This document shows positions 1 to 8,258 of a stretch of DNA of 64,000 nucleotides, one piece after another. Source of the stretch: Fervidobacterium thailandense (GTDB lineage: Bacteria > Thermotogota > Thermotogae > Thermotogales > Fervidobacteriaceae); contig NZ_LWAF01000010.1 in assembly GCF_001719065.1 (NCBI RefSeq), forward strand, positions 1 to 64,000. The letters are read 5' to 3'. Position numbers and translations under genes: made by a program. Position 1 is the first letter of the stretch, and the number at the start of each line of letters is the position of its first letter. The notes below the pieces were generated by a model that was not told where the DNA came from, did no database searches, and saw nothing but the letters and a program-made list of their open reading frames with translations.

Positions 1-2
1 TC

Positions 3-326
3 CCTTGTCAGCCTAAGCTTGTGCTATCTGATGGATTAACCTCATACGCTCAAGCCTGTGAGTATCTGAACATTTCCCACAAAACCATCAGCTCTAAGGT
101 AAATCAAGCGGTAGAATCCAGAAACAGCCTTCTTGCGATGTTCACGCAAATCAGAAGAGGGTTCAAGAAGTTATCGAACGTGATTGAGTACATCAAAGCG
201 TTCGTTGTGCTCCACAACATCAAGCGGGAGTTGAGAATTCAAGAGCCAGGAGACTGGGTGAAGATACAAAGACCGCTGGTGGAGTACATGGTGAATCATT
301 TTGAAGAGTTATTTGCGTTTGGCTGA
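3..326 (+). CDS. transposase, C-terminal fragment (cut by window start)
   Basis: The reading frame is open to the window edge, so only the C-terminal part is visible, about 107 residues. It contains an aspartate in a VLSDG context followed about 25 residues later by VNQAVESRN and RRGFK, then a helical tail with FVVLHN. This spacing fits the second Asp and the final Glu of a DDE transposase catalytic core, with the usual basic and helical C-terminus. I cannot assign the IS family with confidence. No terminal inverted repeat could be recognised in the 200 bases after the stop. Whether the element is intact depends on sequence outside the window. Confidence 0.7.
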   Translation, partial: PCQPKLVLSDGLTSYAQACEYLNISHKTISSKVNQAVESRNSLLAMFTQIRRGFKKLSNVIEYIKAFVVLHNIKRELRIQEPGDWVKIQRPLVEYMVNHFEELFAFG

Positions 327-535
327 GTTGTGGAGCGTGTTGAGTAAATGAAAGTGGAATACTGGAGAAGTTAAGCTGCGAGAGCAGCGGGGATGATGTT
401 TTGTTAAAGCTGAGAAAAACAGCGTTTTTGCGAGCCGAAGGATGATTTCAAAGACCGAGATTTTTGTTTAAGGACGAGGGGTATACCCTCTATCAGCAAA
501 CTCTAATCATATCGTCGAACAGACTCTTCATCCCA
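327..535. other. intergenic region after transposase
   Basis: About 210 bases between the transposase stop and the end of the convergent deaminase gene. It has no open frame of note. It probably contains the right end of the insertion element, but no inverted repeat or target duplication can be identified without the left end. Confidence 0.4.
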
Positions 536-1036
536 CTATTTTTCTCCATCACCGCCAACGAGTTCGGTTCCGCACTGCTTGAAAAAGAAATCGGTTAGTG
601 GATCCGGATAACCCTCTATGTAAACCACCCTTTTTATACCAGCGTTGATGATGAGGCGCGCGCACACTGAACACGGCTTGTGCGTTACGTACATCGTCGC
701 GCCTTCCGTGGAAATGCCAAATTTTGCCGCCTGCATGAGTGCGTTTTGTTCCGCATGCAAACCATAACAAACTTCCTGGTTTTTCCCGGAAGGAATTCCC
801 AAATCATCGCGAATGCAGCCAATCTCGTCACAATGCGGGAAGCCAGAGGGAGGTTGGTTGTAACCTGTGGCGAGAATCCTTTTATTCTTGACAATAACGG
901 CACCGACCTTCCTGTGAGTACAAGTGGAGCGTTCGGCTATAATTTTCGCTATTTTTTTAAAGTAATCGTCCCAGCTCTCCCTTTTATTTTCGCTGGGCTT
1001 TATGGTAACATTTTTTAGGTATTCCTCAAGCTCCAT
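536..1036 (-). CDS. deoxycytidylate (dCMP) deaminase
   Basis: Protein of 166 residues of the zinc-dependent cytidine/deoxycytidylate deaminase fold. It should convert dCMP to dUMP and so feed thymidylate synthesis; a ThyX-type synthase is encoded at 50447-51190. Visible signatures are the HAE zinc/catalytic motif in [10 protein letters not shown] and the PCSVC zinc motif about 30 residues later. The middle insert with CDEIGC is typical of the ComEB/dCMP deaminase branch and supplies further zinc ligands. The ATG start at 1036 is preceded by AAGGAGCG at good spacing. It is divergent from the alkyl-repair gene, with about 110 bases between the two starts. Confidence 0.92.
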   Translation of the reverse strand: MELEEYLKNVTIKPSENKRESWDDYFKKIAKIIAERSTCTHRKVGAVIVKNKRILATGYNQPPSGFPHCDEIGCIRDDLGIPSGKNQEVCYGLHAEQNALMQAAKFGISTEGATMYVTHKPCSVCARLIINAGIKRVVYIEGYPDPLTDFFFKQCGTELVGGDGEK

Positions 1037-1148
1037 GGTACTCGCTCCTTGTCTTGCAGAGTCTTTAACCAGGGCGTTCTTTCCGATTAAATTCTACTAC
1101 AGTGCAGAAATTAAATCAACGTTAACATTGCGAAGGAAGGTGACACTT

Positions 1149-1613
1149 TTGAGCGAAAAGGTTAGAATTTCCATTGTTAGTTGTGAGATAGGTAGTATTA
1201 TCGTTCACACCGTCGACAATAGATGTGTCAGAATACTGTTAAGTACCGAGCGTCTTGAAGATCAAGATGACAACATTTTCACCGAACAGATACGAGGATA
1301 TCTCAGGGGCGAGATAAGACTTTTGGATTTCCCCGTGTCGTACAACTTGGGCCCCGTGTTTCGGAAAGTCCTTGAATACTTGAGAGAAAAGGTTCAGTAT
1401 GGTACAATAATTTCGTACGGAGAGTTAGCAAAACAGTTAAAACTAAACCCACGCGTAGTTGGGTTCGCCCTTGCGAACAATCCTCTCCCGCTGTATTTTC
1501 CCTGCCACCGGGTAGTTGGTAAAAACTCTATCGGTGGCTTCACGGTGGGCAAAGGCGAAAGCGGGCTAATTTGGAAAGAATTTTTGCTGAAACTGGAGGG
1601 TGCGATCCGATGA
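1149..1613 (+). CDS. ogt: methylated-DNA--protein-cysteine methyltransferase (O6-alkylguanine repair)
   Basis: About 154 residues if translation begins at the TTG at 1149, which follows an AAGGAAGGTG ribosome site; the frame is open further upstream but without a comparable site. The C-terminal half is the DNA-binding domain of the Ogt/MGMT family, with YGTIISYGELA and the active-site motif PCHRVV, whose cysteine takes the alkyl group from O6-alkylguanine in a suicide reaction. The final NxIGGFTxG-type loop is present. The short N-terminal half is poorly conserved, as usual in this family. The stop overlaps the start of the next gene (ATGA), so the two are translationally coupled. Confidence 0.9.
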   Translation: MSEKVRISIVSCEIGSIIVHTVDNRCVRILLSTERLEDQDDNIFTEQIRGYLRGEIRLLDFPVSYNLGPVFRKVLEYLREKVQYGTIISYGELAKQLKLNPRVVGFALANNPLPLYFPCHRVVGKNSIGGFTVGKGESGLIWKEFLLKLEGAIR

Positions 1614-2551
1614 AATTTTTCATTTCAAGCGTACTGATTATCTCCATAATCGTTTTCCTGGCCACTTACAACTTACCGCTGCTACTGTACAACAGGATAA
1701 CGTCTGAACTCGAAGCACCGGAAAACAAAGTACCTACGGGGCTCATCATAGAGTATTCCGACGGGACGTTGCTCTACTCACCCAAAACAGTTTGGAGGGA
1801 TTACGACGAAATTCCACAGATACTGAAAGACTCCGTGATAGCTTCCGAAGATAGGAGATTCTACAGACACAGCGGTGTTGATCTTAAGGGAATACTGCGT
1901 TCGCTTTTTGTCATAATCACCACGGACGAAATCCAAGGTGGTAGTACCATCACGCAACAACTCGCCCGAACGCTGTATTTAACAACGGAACGAACTTGGC
2001 GTAGAAAACTGAAGGAGATCATGATCGCACTTTGGCTGGAGCAGAAGTACTCCAAAGAAGAGATACTTGAGATGTACATCAATTCGGTGTACCTCGGTAA
2101 CGGGATTTACGGGTTCCCAGCAGCGGCGAGGTATTATTTCAAAAAATCGCTCGACGACCTAAATCCTTTAGAAATTGCGATGCTTGTAGCTACACTAAGA
2201 TCTCCCGAAAGGGCCAATCCTCTAAAAGAACTGAACGCCCAGTTCACCAAAATCGTTTTGAACAAGATGAAAGAGGCTGATATCATCACCGAAGAAGAAT
2301 TTCAAAAGTACCTGCAATTTCTTGGAAAAGAGAGGATCTACGCGTATGAAGAAGCAAAAGAGCATCTCGACGTCGATCTCTTTTGGATGATCGTAACGGA
2401 TCTTAAGGACCTGGGATTCGACCTTGCACTTCTAAGGAACGGTTTCAGAGTACGAACAACACTTGACAGAAACATGCAAAGGCTTTTGATGGAAAACATC
2501 GACAAAAAAATATGGCTGGTCTTATCTTGGAACACACAACCGGTCGTATAA
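1610..2551 (+). CDS. class A penicillin-binding protein, transglycosylase half (frame ends early)
   Basis: About 313 residues from the ATG at 1610, which is preceded by GGAGGG. An N-terminal membrane anchor (FFISSVLIISIIVFLATY) is followed by a family 51 glycosyltransferase domain: ASEDRRFYRHSG, GGSTITQQLAR, and NSVYLGNGIYG are its recognised motifs. The domain would polymerise lipid II into glycan strands on the outer face of the membrane. The frame runs out at 2551 shortly after the linker. The transpeptidase half continues in the -1 frame from about 2512, so the protein is split at a run of seven A residues (2504-2510). One extra A would fuse the two halves into a normal bifunctional protein. 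Confidence 0.88.
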   Translation: MKFFISSVLIISIIVFLATYNLPLLLYNRITSELEAPENKVPTGLIIEYSDGTLLYSPKTVWRDYDEIPQILKDSVIASEDRRFYRHSGVDLKGILRSLFVIITTDEIQGGSTITQQLARTLYLTTERTWRRKLKEIMIALWLEQKYSKEEILEMYINSVYLGNGIYGFPAAARYYFKKSLDDLNPLEIAMLVATLRSPERANPLKELNAQFTKIVLNKMKEADIITEEEFQKYLQFLGKERIYAYEEAKEHLDVDLFWMIVTDLKDLGFDLALLRNGFRVRTTLDRNMQRLLMENIDKKIWLVLSWNTQPVV

Positions 2552-3639
2552 AAGCTGCGTACGGTTTGGGAATTTTCGAAGGTCGCAGACAGATAGGTTC
2601 TGTGGTTAAACCCTACTATTATTACCTCGCTTTTATGGCAGGTTGGAACAAATCCGACATTCTTGAGGATAAGCCCATAAGAATTGGAAAGTGGGAACCT
2701 AAGAACTTCGATGAACAATTTTGGCAGAGAGTCACGTTAGAGAACGCTCTCGTTTACTCCAGGAACGTGCCTTCGGTGAACCTTTTCATGAAACTCGGTC
2801 AGAACAAGGTGAAGCATTTTATCCAAAACGTTCTAATGGTTGGCGGTTACTTTCCGAACGATGCAACGATCTCACTTGGTACAATCGAAACATCGCTCGT
2901 CGATGTGGCGAAAGGATACGAACCTATATTCAACGGAGGTATTGTTGTTCGCCCAAGGATAATAGAGTATGTGCGCGACAAAAACGGTGTGTATTACTAT
3001 TCCTATCGTCCAGAAGTGTTGAATATCGTAAATAACCCTAAGGGATTCGATGCTCGCACACCCATCGAAGCTTCGATTCTCATGCTCCAAGTTATGGAAA
3101 AAGTTGTTACGATGGGAACAGGAAAATCTGCGTTCTTGCCAGGTCGAACAATATACGGTAAGACCGGAACAGCGGAGAAGAACGCTTGGTTCGTAGGAGG
3201 GGATGGTAAGTATCTATTCCTTCTTGTGAAGGATGGAAAAAATCTCACAGGTGGACGAGATGTTGCTCCGATCTGGAAGAAAATCGCCTCGCAAACGACA
3301 ATTGGTTATACACCGATAAGCTTACCACTTAAGTCTACTATAGCAAAGACATCTCCATCAGGCACTGAAAGTTCTGAACTCGAAGGAGAAAAAATAGAAC
3401 TTCCAAGTCCACAAGCTCCAAGTAAGGAAGAAACTACCTCGGAAGTTGGTAAAGTACCTTCTATCTCTGAACTTTACGAACGTGTCAAAAATCGAACTAT
3501 CACAGCCATGGAAATTTTGGATATCCTCAAAACAAAAAGTCCCGACGAACAGAGGGAGATTCTAACTGAGATAAACAAGTTCGATCCAGACCTTGCAGCA
3601 GAGGTTTATCTGAAATTACTTGGTGGAGGGGAATTCTGA
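2512..3639 (+). CDS. class A penicillin-binding protein, transpeptidase half (-1 frame relative to 1610-2551)
   Basis: About 375 residues. The penicillin-binding transpeptidase motifs are all present and in order: SVVK (SxxK nucleophile, serine codon near 2599), SRN (SxN) about 60 residues later, and KTGTAE (KTG). The domain would cross-link peptidoglycan. The ATG at 2512 has no clear ribosome site, so independent translation looks weak; fusion to the upstream transglycosylase by frameshifting, or a sequencing/assembly error in the A7 run, is more likely. The C-terminal 110 residues form a Ser/Thr/Pro/Glu-rich linker and a short helical tail that I do not recognise. The stop overlaps the next start (TGATG). 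Confidence 0.85.
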   Translation: MAGLILEHTTGRIKAAYGLGIFEGRRQIGSVVKPYYYYLAFMAGWNKSDILEDKPIRIGKWEPKNFDEQFWQRVTLENALVYSRNVPSVNLFMKLGQNKVKHFIQNVLMVGGYFPNDATISLGTIETSLVDVAKGYEPIFNGGIVVRPRIIEYVRDKNGVYYYSYRPEVLNIVNNPKGFDARTPIEASILMLQVMEKVVTMGTGKSAFLPGRTIYGKTGTAEKNAWFVGGDGKYLFLLVKDGKNLTGGRDVAPIWKKIASQTTIGYTPISLPLKSTIAKTSPSGTESSELEGEKIELPSPQAPSKEETTSEVGKVPSISELYERVKNRTITAMEILDILKTKSPDEQREILTEINKFDPDLAAEVYLKLLGGGEF

Positions 3640-4175
3640 TGAAGTTTTTCTACAACATCTCCAAGGTTGAGGATTACGAGTATATCGTTGTTAGGCTCGA
3701 AGAGGACAACTTGTCCGGTGCCGGGGCGATCCTTCCCATACGAAAGAGGGGGGAGAATTACAAAATATTCATGGGGATTATAGAAGAGTACAGAAGCCTG
3801 ATCGAGCATACCACCTCCGATGAAGCCTTCTTGATAACGGAAAAACTCAACAAACACTTTCCCGGTCATCCAAAGGTTACGTTCGCGATCCAGGCAGCCA
3901 TGCTCAGCTTGTTTTCCAAAAAACATAACATCGAGCTCCAAAAACTCATTGGTGGCCTTGAAACTCCGCGAAACGAACTATGCGGCGAAAGACTCTTTCC
4001 AGAGTACGAGGGTGACGTGCTCAAATTGCGCTGCCTTGCACAGGATTCATCGAGTAACCTGACGAGAACTTACGTTTTGACGAAGTATCCGAAAAACGAA
4101 ATGGACGAGGTTCTCAGCGCACTTTCCACCAACTTTAAATACTTGGAGGTGCTCTCGTGGAGAGAACTTTTATAA
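3639..4175 (+). CDS. unknown protein, resembles the enolase-superfamily N-terminal capping domain
   Basis: Protein of 178 residues without signal peptide or membrane segment. I do not recognise a full family. Residues about 25-110 read like the N-terminal cap of dipeptide epimerases and mandelate racemase relatives: a GAGAILPIR segment, a long helix pair, then P-x-V-x-x-A-I-x-A-A and KLIGG. The metal-binding barrel that would follow is absent; the rest has one CLAQ segment and ends in YLEVLSWRELL. It starts in overlap with the penicillin-binding protein and overlaps the nucleoside diphosphate kinase by 19 bases, so it is co-translated with both. The resemblance is by eye only; it could also be an unrelated small cytoplasmic protein. 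Confidence 0.6.
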   Translation: MKFFYNISKVEDYEYIVVRLEEDNLSGAGAILPIRKRGENYKIFMGIIEEYRSLIEHTTSDEAFLITEKLNKHFPGHPKVTFAIQAAMLSLFSKKHNIELQKLIGGLETPRNELCGERLFPEYEGDVLKLRCLAQDSSSNLTRTYVLTKYPKNEMDEVLSALSTNFKYLEVLSWRELL

Positions 4176-4600
4176 TCCTCAAACCCAACGCGGTTCGAAG
4201 AGGTTTAATTGGGGAAATCCTCAAGCGTTTCGAACAGCGTGGAATCAAGATAGTGGGGATGAAGTTCCTGAAAATGAGCCGGGAACAAGCTGAAAAGCTC
4301 TACGAACCCCATAAAGATAAGCCGTTCTACAACGAACTTCTGGAATTCATGCTCAGCGGACCTGTGGTTGTTCTTGTACTTGAAGCTCCGAGAGTGGTTG
4401 AGATGGTTAGACACATTGTAGGGGCAACGGATCCGTTGAAAGCCGAAGCGGGGACCATTCGAGGAGAGTTCGCACTTACGGTAACCAAGAATTTGATACA
4501 CGCAAGTGACAGCGAGGAAAATTACCTCAGGGAATCCTCGATTTTCTTCAGGGAAGATGAACTCATAGATTACTACCTGGACGTGCAAGACGATATATGA
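4157..4600 (+). CDS. ndk: nucleoside diphosphate kinase
   Basis: Protein of 147 residues, the normal length for the family. It transfers the gamma phosphate between nucleoside di- and triphosphates through a phosphohistidine. The start MERTFIILKPNAV, the RGLIGEILKRFEQRG helix, GATDPLKAEAGTIRG and the active-site histidine in NLIHASDSEEN are all diagnostic. The GTG start at 4157 is preceded by GGAGGT and lies inside the upstream gene, overlapping by 19 bases. The stop overlaps a possible ATG of the flavodoxin gene (ATGA). Confidence 0.97.
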   Translation: MERTFIILKPNAVRRGLIGEILKRFEQRGIKIVGMKFLKMSREQAEKLYEPHKDKPFYNELLEFMLSGPVVVLVLEAPRVVEMVRHIVGATDPLKAEAGTIRGEFALTVTKNLIHASDSEENYLRESSIFFREDELIDYYLDVQDDI

Positions 4601-4632
4601 TTTCGGCCTACTCTTCTGGGGAGATGGGGGTT

Positions 4633-5106
4633 ATGCGTTGCATAGTAGTGTACGTTTCAAAGCACCTTGGGAACACGAAAAAGGTAGCAGAAGCAATTGC
4701 GGACGTGTTGAAGTGCGAATGCAAGGAAATCTCAAATATTCGAGCAGATGAATTACTCGGGTATGACCTTATATTCATCGGCTCCGGAATCTACGCATGG
4801 GACTTTGATAAACGCGTGCGCTCGGTAATTTCAAGAATTTCGACTGGCAATGGTAAAAAAGTCGCTCTCTTCTCAACTTCGGCCGACCCGAACGGGATAA
4901 AGTACCACAGAAGAATAAGGGAATTCTTGAAATTAAAAGGTTTCGAAATCTTGGGTGAGTACAATTCTCCGGGGGAATTCAGTTTCTGGTTTTTCAAACG
5001 GTTTATTTTAAACAAGGGTATGCCCGATTTATCCGATCTAAAAAGAGCTCGAGATTTTGCAACATCAGTACTGAACAAAGCTGAACAAGGTAAACATTCC
5101 CCTTGA
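4633..5106 (+). CDS. flavodoxin-like protein
   Basis: About 157 residues from the ATG at 4633, chosen because it follows GGGAGATGGGGG and gives an immediate beta strand MRCIVVYVSKHLGNTKKVAEAIAD. The SKHLGNTKK loop is the FMN-phosphate-binding loop of flavodoxins. IFIGSGIYAW and VALFSTSADP correspond to the second and third flavin-binding loops. It should carry one or two electrons in the cytoplasm. An in-frame ATG at 4597 overlaps the ndk stop and would add 12 residues, but it has no better ribosome site. The large FWFFKRF segment near residue 120 is unusual. Partners are unknown. Confidence 0.8.
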   Translation: MRCIVVYVSKHLGNTKKVAEAIADVLKCECKEISNIRADELLGYDLIFIGSGIYAWDFDKRVRSVISRISTGNGKKVALFSTSADPNGIKYHRRIREFLKLKGFEILGEYNSPGEFSFWFFKRFILNKGMPDLSDLKRARDFATSVLNKAEQGKHSP

Positions 5107-5165
5107 GGTTACCTAATCCGGAACTCGAAGCTGAGAGATCATTTGAATAGCGGAAAAATGTTTTG

Positions 5166-5186
5166 TTCTCACGCTCGCGATGAGAA
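5166..5186. repeat. short inverted repeat upstream of J-domain gene
   Basis: TTCTCA and TGAGAA arms separated by nine bases (CGCTCGCGA), about 50 bases before the J-domain gene. It could be an operator or part of the 5' untranslated region. It does not match the CIRCE consensus seen at dnaK. Confidence 0.35.
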
Positions 5187-5209
5187 TAAATAAAAAATCA
5201 ATATGACAA

Positions 5210-5228
5210 TCCCCATTCGAAAGGGGGA
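5210..5228 (+). promoter_or_regulatory. hairpin that could cover the ribosome-binding site of the J-domain gene
   Basis: TCCCC at 5210-5214 can pair with GGGGA at 5224-5228, and the latter is the Shine-Dalgarno core (AAGGGGG) of the gene starting at 5235. The five-pair stem encloses a loop of about nine bases. A weak stem over a ribosome site before a chaperone-type gene is reminiscent of an RNA thermometer, but this is inference. Confidence 0.3.
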
Positions 5229-5234
5229 AACTCA

Positions 5235-5651
5235 ATGTTAAAAGATCCTTATGAAATCCTCGGAGTCAGAAGAAATGCCACGATGGAAGAAGTTGAGCAA
5301 GCATACAGAACTTTAGTCAAGAAGTACCATCCGGATCGGTATCGCGATAACCCACTTAGGGAACTTGCCGAAGAAAAGCTCAAAGAGATAATCGAAGCCT
5401 ACGAATATATCAAGCAGGAGCGGGCAAATCAAGCAAACGATGAATATTCCGGATACACCAGCTACACATCACAAAACCCGCAACAAGCTTACCAAGGTTA
5501 TTACAATTACAACACTCAAAACACTCCCCAGAGGGACAACCAGGAAGTACTTCAGGATGCGGCTTCTCTTTGCGCGGGTTGTTGTACCGGGCTCTCGGCG
5601 GTTTGGTGTCTTGATGCCTTGTGCGAGTGTGCTGGTGGAGATTGCATCTGA
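5235..5651 (+). CDS. J-domain protein with Tyr/Gln-rich linker and cysteine-rich tail
   Basis: Protein of 138 residues. Residues 3-68 are a J domain with DPYEILGV, the essential HPD in KKYHPDRY, and the helix-4 segment EIIEAYEYI; it should stimulate the ATPase of DnaK (encoded at 36958-38748). Residues about 75-105 are rich in Tyr, Gln, Asn and Thr. The last 28 residues hold seven cysteines (CAGCC, WC, LCEC, GDC). It lacks the zinc-finger repeats and the peptide-binding domains of a canonical DnaJ, so it is a small class III J protein. The tail could bind metal or form disulfides. It is followed by a strong terminator shared with the convergent antiporter gene. Confidence 0.88.
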   Translation: MLKDPYEILGVRRNATMEEVEQAYRTLVKKYHPDRYRDNPLRELAEEKLKEIIEAYEYIKQERANQANDEYSGYTSYTSQNPQQAYQGYYNYNTQNTPQRDNQEVLQDAASLCAGCCTGLSAVWCLDALCECAGGDCI

Positions 5652-5672
5652 GATTGGCAATTTCTAAAAAAG

Positions 5673-5703
5673 AAAGGTAGGCTCACTCGAGCCTACCTTT
5701 TTT
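5673..5703. terminator. bidirectional terminator
   Basis: A 12-base perfect stem, AAAGGTAGGCTC paired with GAGCCTACCTTT around a four-base loop, followed by T residues on the plus strand and preceded by A residues. It sits between the convergent J-domain and NhaC genes and can serve both. Confidence 0.9.
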
Positions 5704-5725
5704 CTTTCATTTAGCTCTTCTTTGT

Positions 5726-7339
5726 TCAGCTGGCTCGTTTGTCGCTATAGCTCTTTACAAACATGTACGCAACGAAGAAAACTATGAGTGAAACAATCAG
5801 ACCAACGTACGGATTGTGTAAAACACCCGCAACTAAGTACCCAACAGCCGAAACAAGCATCACAAAAACTGCGTACGGAATCTGAGTTGCCACGTGTTCA
5901 AGGTGTGGACAGCCTGCACCTGTGGAGGAGAGTATCGTCGTATCGGAAATCGGTGAGCAGTGGTCTCCAAAGATGGCTCCACCGACAGCCGCACCGACGG
6001 AGATAAGTGCTGAATTCAAAAGGCTGACACCGGACTTCTCAGCCAAAGCAACGGCAATAGGCATTGTGATGGGAATCATTATCGAGAACGTTCCCCAGCT
6101 CGTCCCTGTAGCAAACGAAATGGCTGCTGAGATAAGGAATACAACCACGGGCAGTAGCCAAAGTGGGAACCCACCGGCAACGACAACTTCCGACAGGAAC
6201 TTCGAGAGCCCAAGTCCACCTTCCTGAGCGCTCGTTTTAATAATACTCCCAATCGTCCACGCGAGTGTCAATATTACAAGTGCAGGTACCATCGATTTGA
6301 TACCGCTAATGATGGCATCACCAACCTTTTGAATTGAGAGCAAACCACGGAGCATGAAATAAATCGAGGAAATCACCAAAGTGAATAGTACCGCATAAAA
6401 GAGTGCCTTTGATGCATCGGTGTTGTTGAACGCATCTTTGAGGCTCATCGATTTAACGGCTTCAGAGAATGTCTTGATGTTTTCACCGTCTATACTTCCA
6501 AGGTAAGTGGTAACCGGGAAGAAAATGACGGCAAGTCCAACCAGTACTAAGATCGGGAAAACCATGTCTATCGCACGCGCTTTTTCCTTTACAACGATTC
6601 CTTCCTTAATTTCTCCAGCGGGCTGACCGTAATCGGGGTTGTAAAGTCCCAAATCCTTAATCGCTCTGTCTTCGCTCTTTTTCATGGGCCCAAAATCACC
6701 AAAGAGGATACTTTGGAGAACCATCAGAATTGCCAGTATAGCGTACAAGTTTATCGGTATGAGGAATATGAAAAACGTGAACTCGCTCACGCTGAGTTTT
6801 TCAAATCCGTCGGATTTTCCAATTATACTCATAACCGTGACTACCCAACTCGATATCGGTGCAAGAACACTGACAGGTGCGGCTGTTGAGTCCAAGATGT
6901 AGGCAAGTTTCGCCCTGGAAACTTTTTGCTCGTCGGTAACCGGCCTCATGACTGTACCGATCGTCAGCGAGTTGAAATAGTCGTCGATGAATACGAAAAG
7001 TCCAAAGAGCCAAGTTACGATCTGAACACCTCTTCTACTCTTGACCTTCGAGGCCATCCATTTACCAAATGCCGCCGCAGCACCGGTTGCCTGAACAAGT
7101 CCGACAAACGCACCAAGGAGCGCACAAAAGAGAATAATCCTAATGTTCCACCCATCGTTCAACGAATTGGCTATGCCATCCGTTGCACCGATCAATGCCA
7201 TAATGGGGTTCCAGTTGTTGACTATGAGATAGCCGATGAACACTCCGGAAAAGAGGGAGAATATAACCTCCTTGGTCAGTAACGCCAAAACAACCGTTAG
7301 TACGGGAGGAAGTAAACTCAACCAACCGTAGTGCTCCAT
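5726..7339 (-). CDS. nhaC: Na+/H+ antiporter, NhaC family
   Basis: About 537 residues from the ATG at 7339, which follows AAAGGGGGTG; the open frame extends further upstream without a site. It is a polytopic membrane protein with about a dozen hydrophobic segments. DDYFNSLTIGTVMRPVTD, STAAPVSVLAPISSW, SFATGTSWGTFSIM and GDHCSPISDTT are conserved NhaC-type features with polar breaks inside membrane helices. It should exchange cytoplasmic Na+ for protons, or related cations, across the cytoplasmic membrane. It stands alone, with an extended -10 promoter upstream. Other NhaC-fold members carry amino acids or malate, so the substrate is likely but not certain. Confidence 0.88.
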   Translation of the reverse strand: MEHYGWLSLLPPVLTVVLALLTKEVIFSLFSGVFIGYLIVNNWNPIMALIGATDGIANSLNDGWNIRIILFCALLGAFVGLVQATGAAAAFGKWMASKVKSRRGVQIVTWLFGLFVFIDDYFNSLTIGTVMRPVTDEQKVSRAKLAYILDSTAAPVSVLAPISSWVVTVMSIIGKSDGFEKLSVSEFTFFIFLIPINLYAILAILMVLQSILFGDFGPMKKSEDRAIKDLGLYNPDYGQPAGEIKEGIVVKEKARAIDMVFPILVLVGLAVIFFPVTTYLGSIDGENIKTFSEAVKSMSLKDAFNNTDASKALFYAVLFTLVISSIYFMLRGLLSIQKVGDAIISGIKSMVPALVILTLAWTIGSIIKTSAQEGGLGLSKFLSEVVVAGGFPLWLLPVVVFLISAAISFATGTSWGTFSIMIPITMPIAVALAEKSGVSLLNSALISVGAAVGGAIFGDHCSPISDTTILSSTGAGCPHLEHVATQIPYAVFVMLVSAVGYLVAGVLHNPYVGLIVSLIVFFVAYMFVKSYSDKRAS

Positions 7340-7379
7340 GAAGGCACCCCCTTTAGTAATGTGGTCACCTTTTGATTGA

Positions 7380-7388
7380 ATTATACCA
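7380..7388 (-). promoter_or_regulatory. extended -10 promoter of the NhaC gene
   Basis: On the minus strand TGG is followed by TATAAT (plus-strand ATTATA at 7380-7385). No good -35 lies at 17 bases. The position is about 45 bases before the chosen start codon. Confidence 0.55.
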
Positions 7389-7443
7389 TACGCTACGGCT
7401 CGTAAATTCAAAAAGTTAAAGAAGGTTACCCAAATTTTGGGAC

Positions 7444-7472
7444 TTTACTTAATCCATCAAGTATGATAAAAT
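7444..7472 (+). promoter_or_regulatory. promoter of the suf operon
   Basis: TTTACT at 7444-7449 and TAAAAT at 7467-7472 are separated by 17 bases, about 48 bases before the sufC start. No recognised operator or riboswitch was seen in the leader. Confidence 0.5.
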
Positions 7473-7519
7473 ACAATTAGTACAAACTAAGTATAGATGT
7501 GACGGAGGAGGTTTTAACT

Positions 7520-8254
7520 ATGATTCTGAAGGTGGAAAATCTCAAAGCAAAGATAGTTGGAGAAGAGAAGTTGATATTGAAGGGTGTGGATCTTGAGATT
7601 GACGAAGGCGAGGCACACGTTATAATGGGACCGAATGGTTCTGGAAAATCCACACTTGCAAACGTGATCATGGGCAATCCAAAGTACGAGGTCGTTGAAG
7701 GAGATATTCTCTTCCTTGGTGAATCGATATTGAACTTGAGAACCGATGAAAGAGCCCAGAGAGGCATCATGATGACTTTCCAAAATCCTTACGAAATCGA
7801 AGGTGTAAAATTCGATCAACTGCTCTTCACCGCGTACAGGAAACTGCATGGTGAGGACAAAACATTCTTCCAGCTGCACAACGAATTGAAAAGCATCATT
7901 TCCGAGGTTGACCTACCGGTGGAGTTTCTTGAAAGGTTTGTGAACTTTGGCTTCTCCGGTGGCGAAAGAAAGAAGGGCGAGATCGTCCAAGCTCGATTTC
8001 TCAAACCAAAGCTGCTGATCCTTGACGAGATAGATTCCGGACTCGACGTTGATGCGTTGAGGTTGGTGGCGAATCAAATAAACGAAATCAAGCGTGCGGG
8101 AACTTCTTTGCTTATAATAACGCACTACTCCAGAATTTTGAATTTCCTGGATGTCGATAAGGTCCACGTTTACATCGACGGGCGTGTTGCCTTGTCAGGT
8201 GACAGGAACCTGGCGTACGAAGTTGAGGCAAACGGGTATTCGATCGTGAGGTGA
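7520..8254 (+). CDS. sufC: Fe-S cluster assembly ATPase SufC
   Basis: About 244 residues from the ATG at 7520, which follows GGAGGAGG; an upstream in-frame GTG at 7499 lacks a site. It is the ABC-type ATPase of the SufBCD scaffold complex in the cytoplasm. Walker A is GPNGSGKST, the signature motif is FSGGERKKGE as in SufC rather than the LSGGQ of transporters, and Walker B is LLILDEIDSGLD. It leads a five-gene operon C-B-D-S-U with gaps of a few bases or overlaps. Confidence 0.96.
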   Translation: MILKVENLKAKIVGEEKLILKGVDLEIDEGEAHVIMGPNGSGKSTLANVIMGNPKYEVVEGDILFLGESILNLRTDERAQRGIMMTFQNPYEIEGVKFDQLLFTAYRKLHGEDKTFFQLHNELKSIISEVDLPVEFLERFVNFGFSGGERKKGEIVQARFLKPKLLILDEIDSGLDVDALRLVANQINEIKRAGTSLLIITHYSRILNFLDVDKVHVYIDGRVALSGDRNLAYEVEANGYSIVR

Positions 8255-8258
8255 TAGT

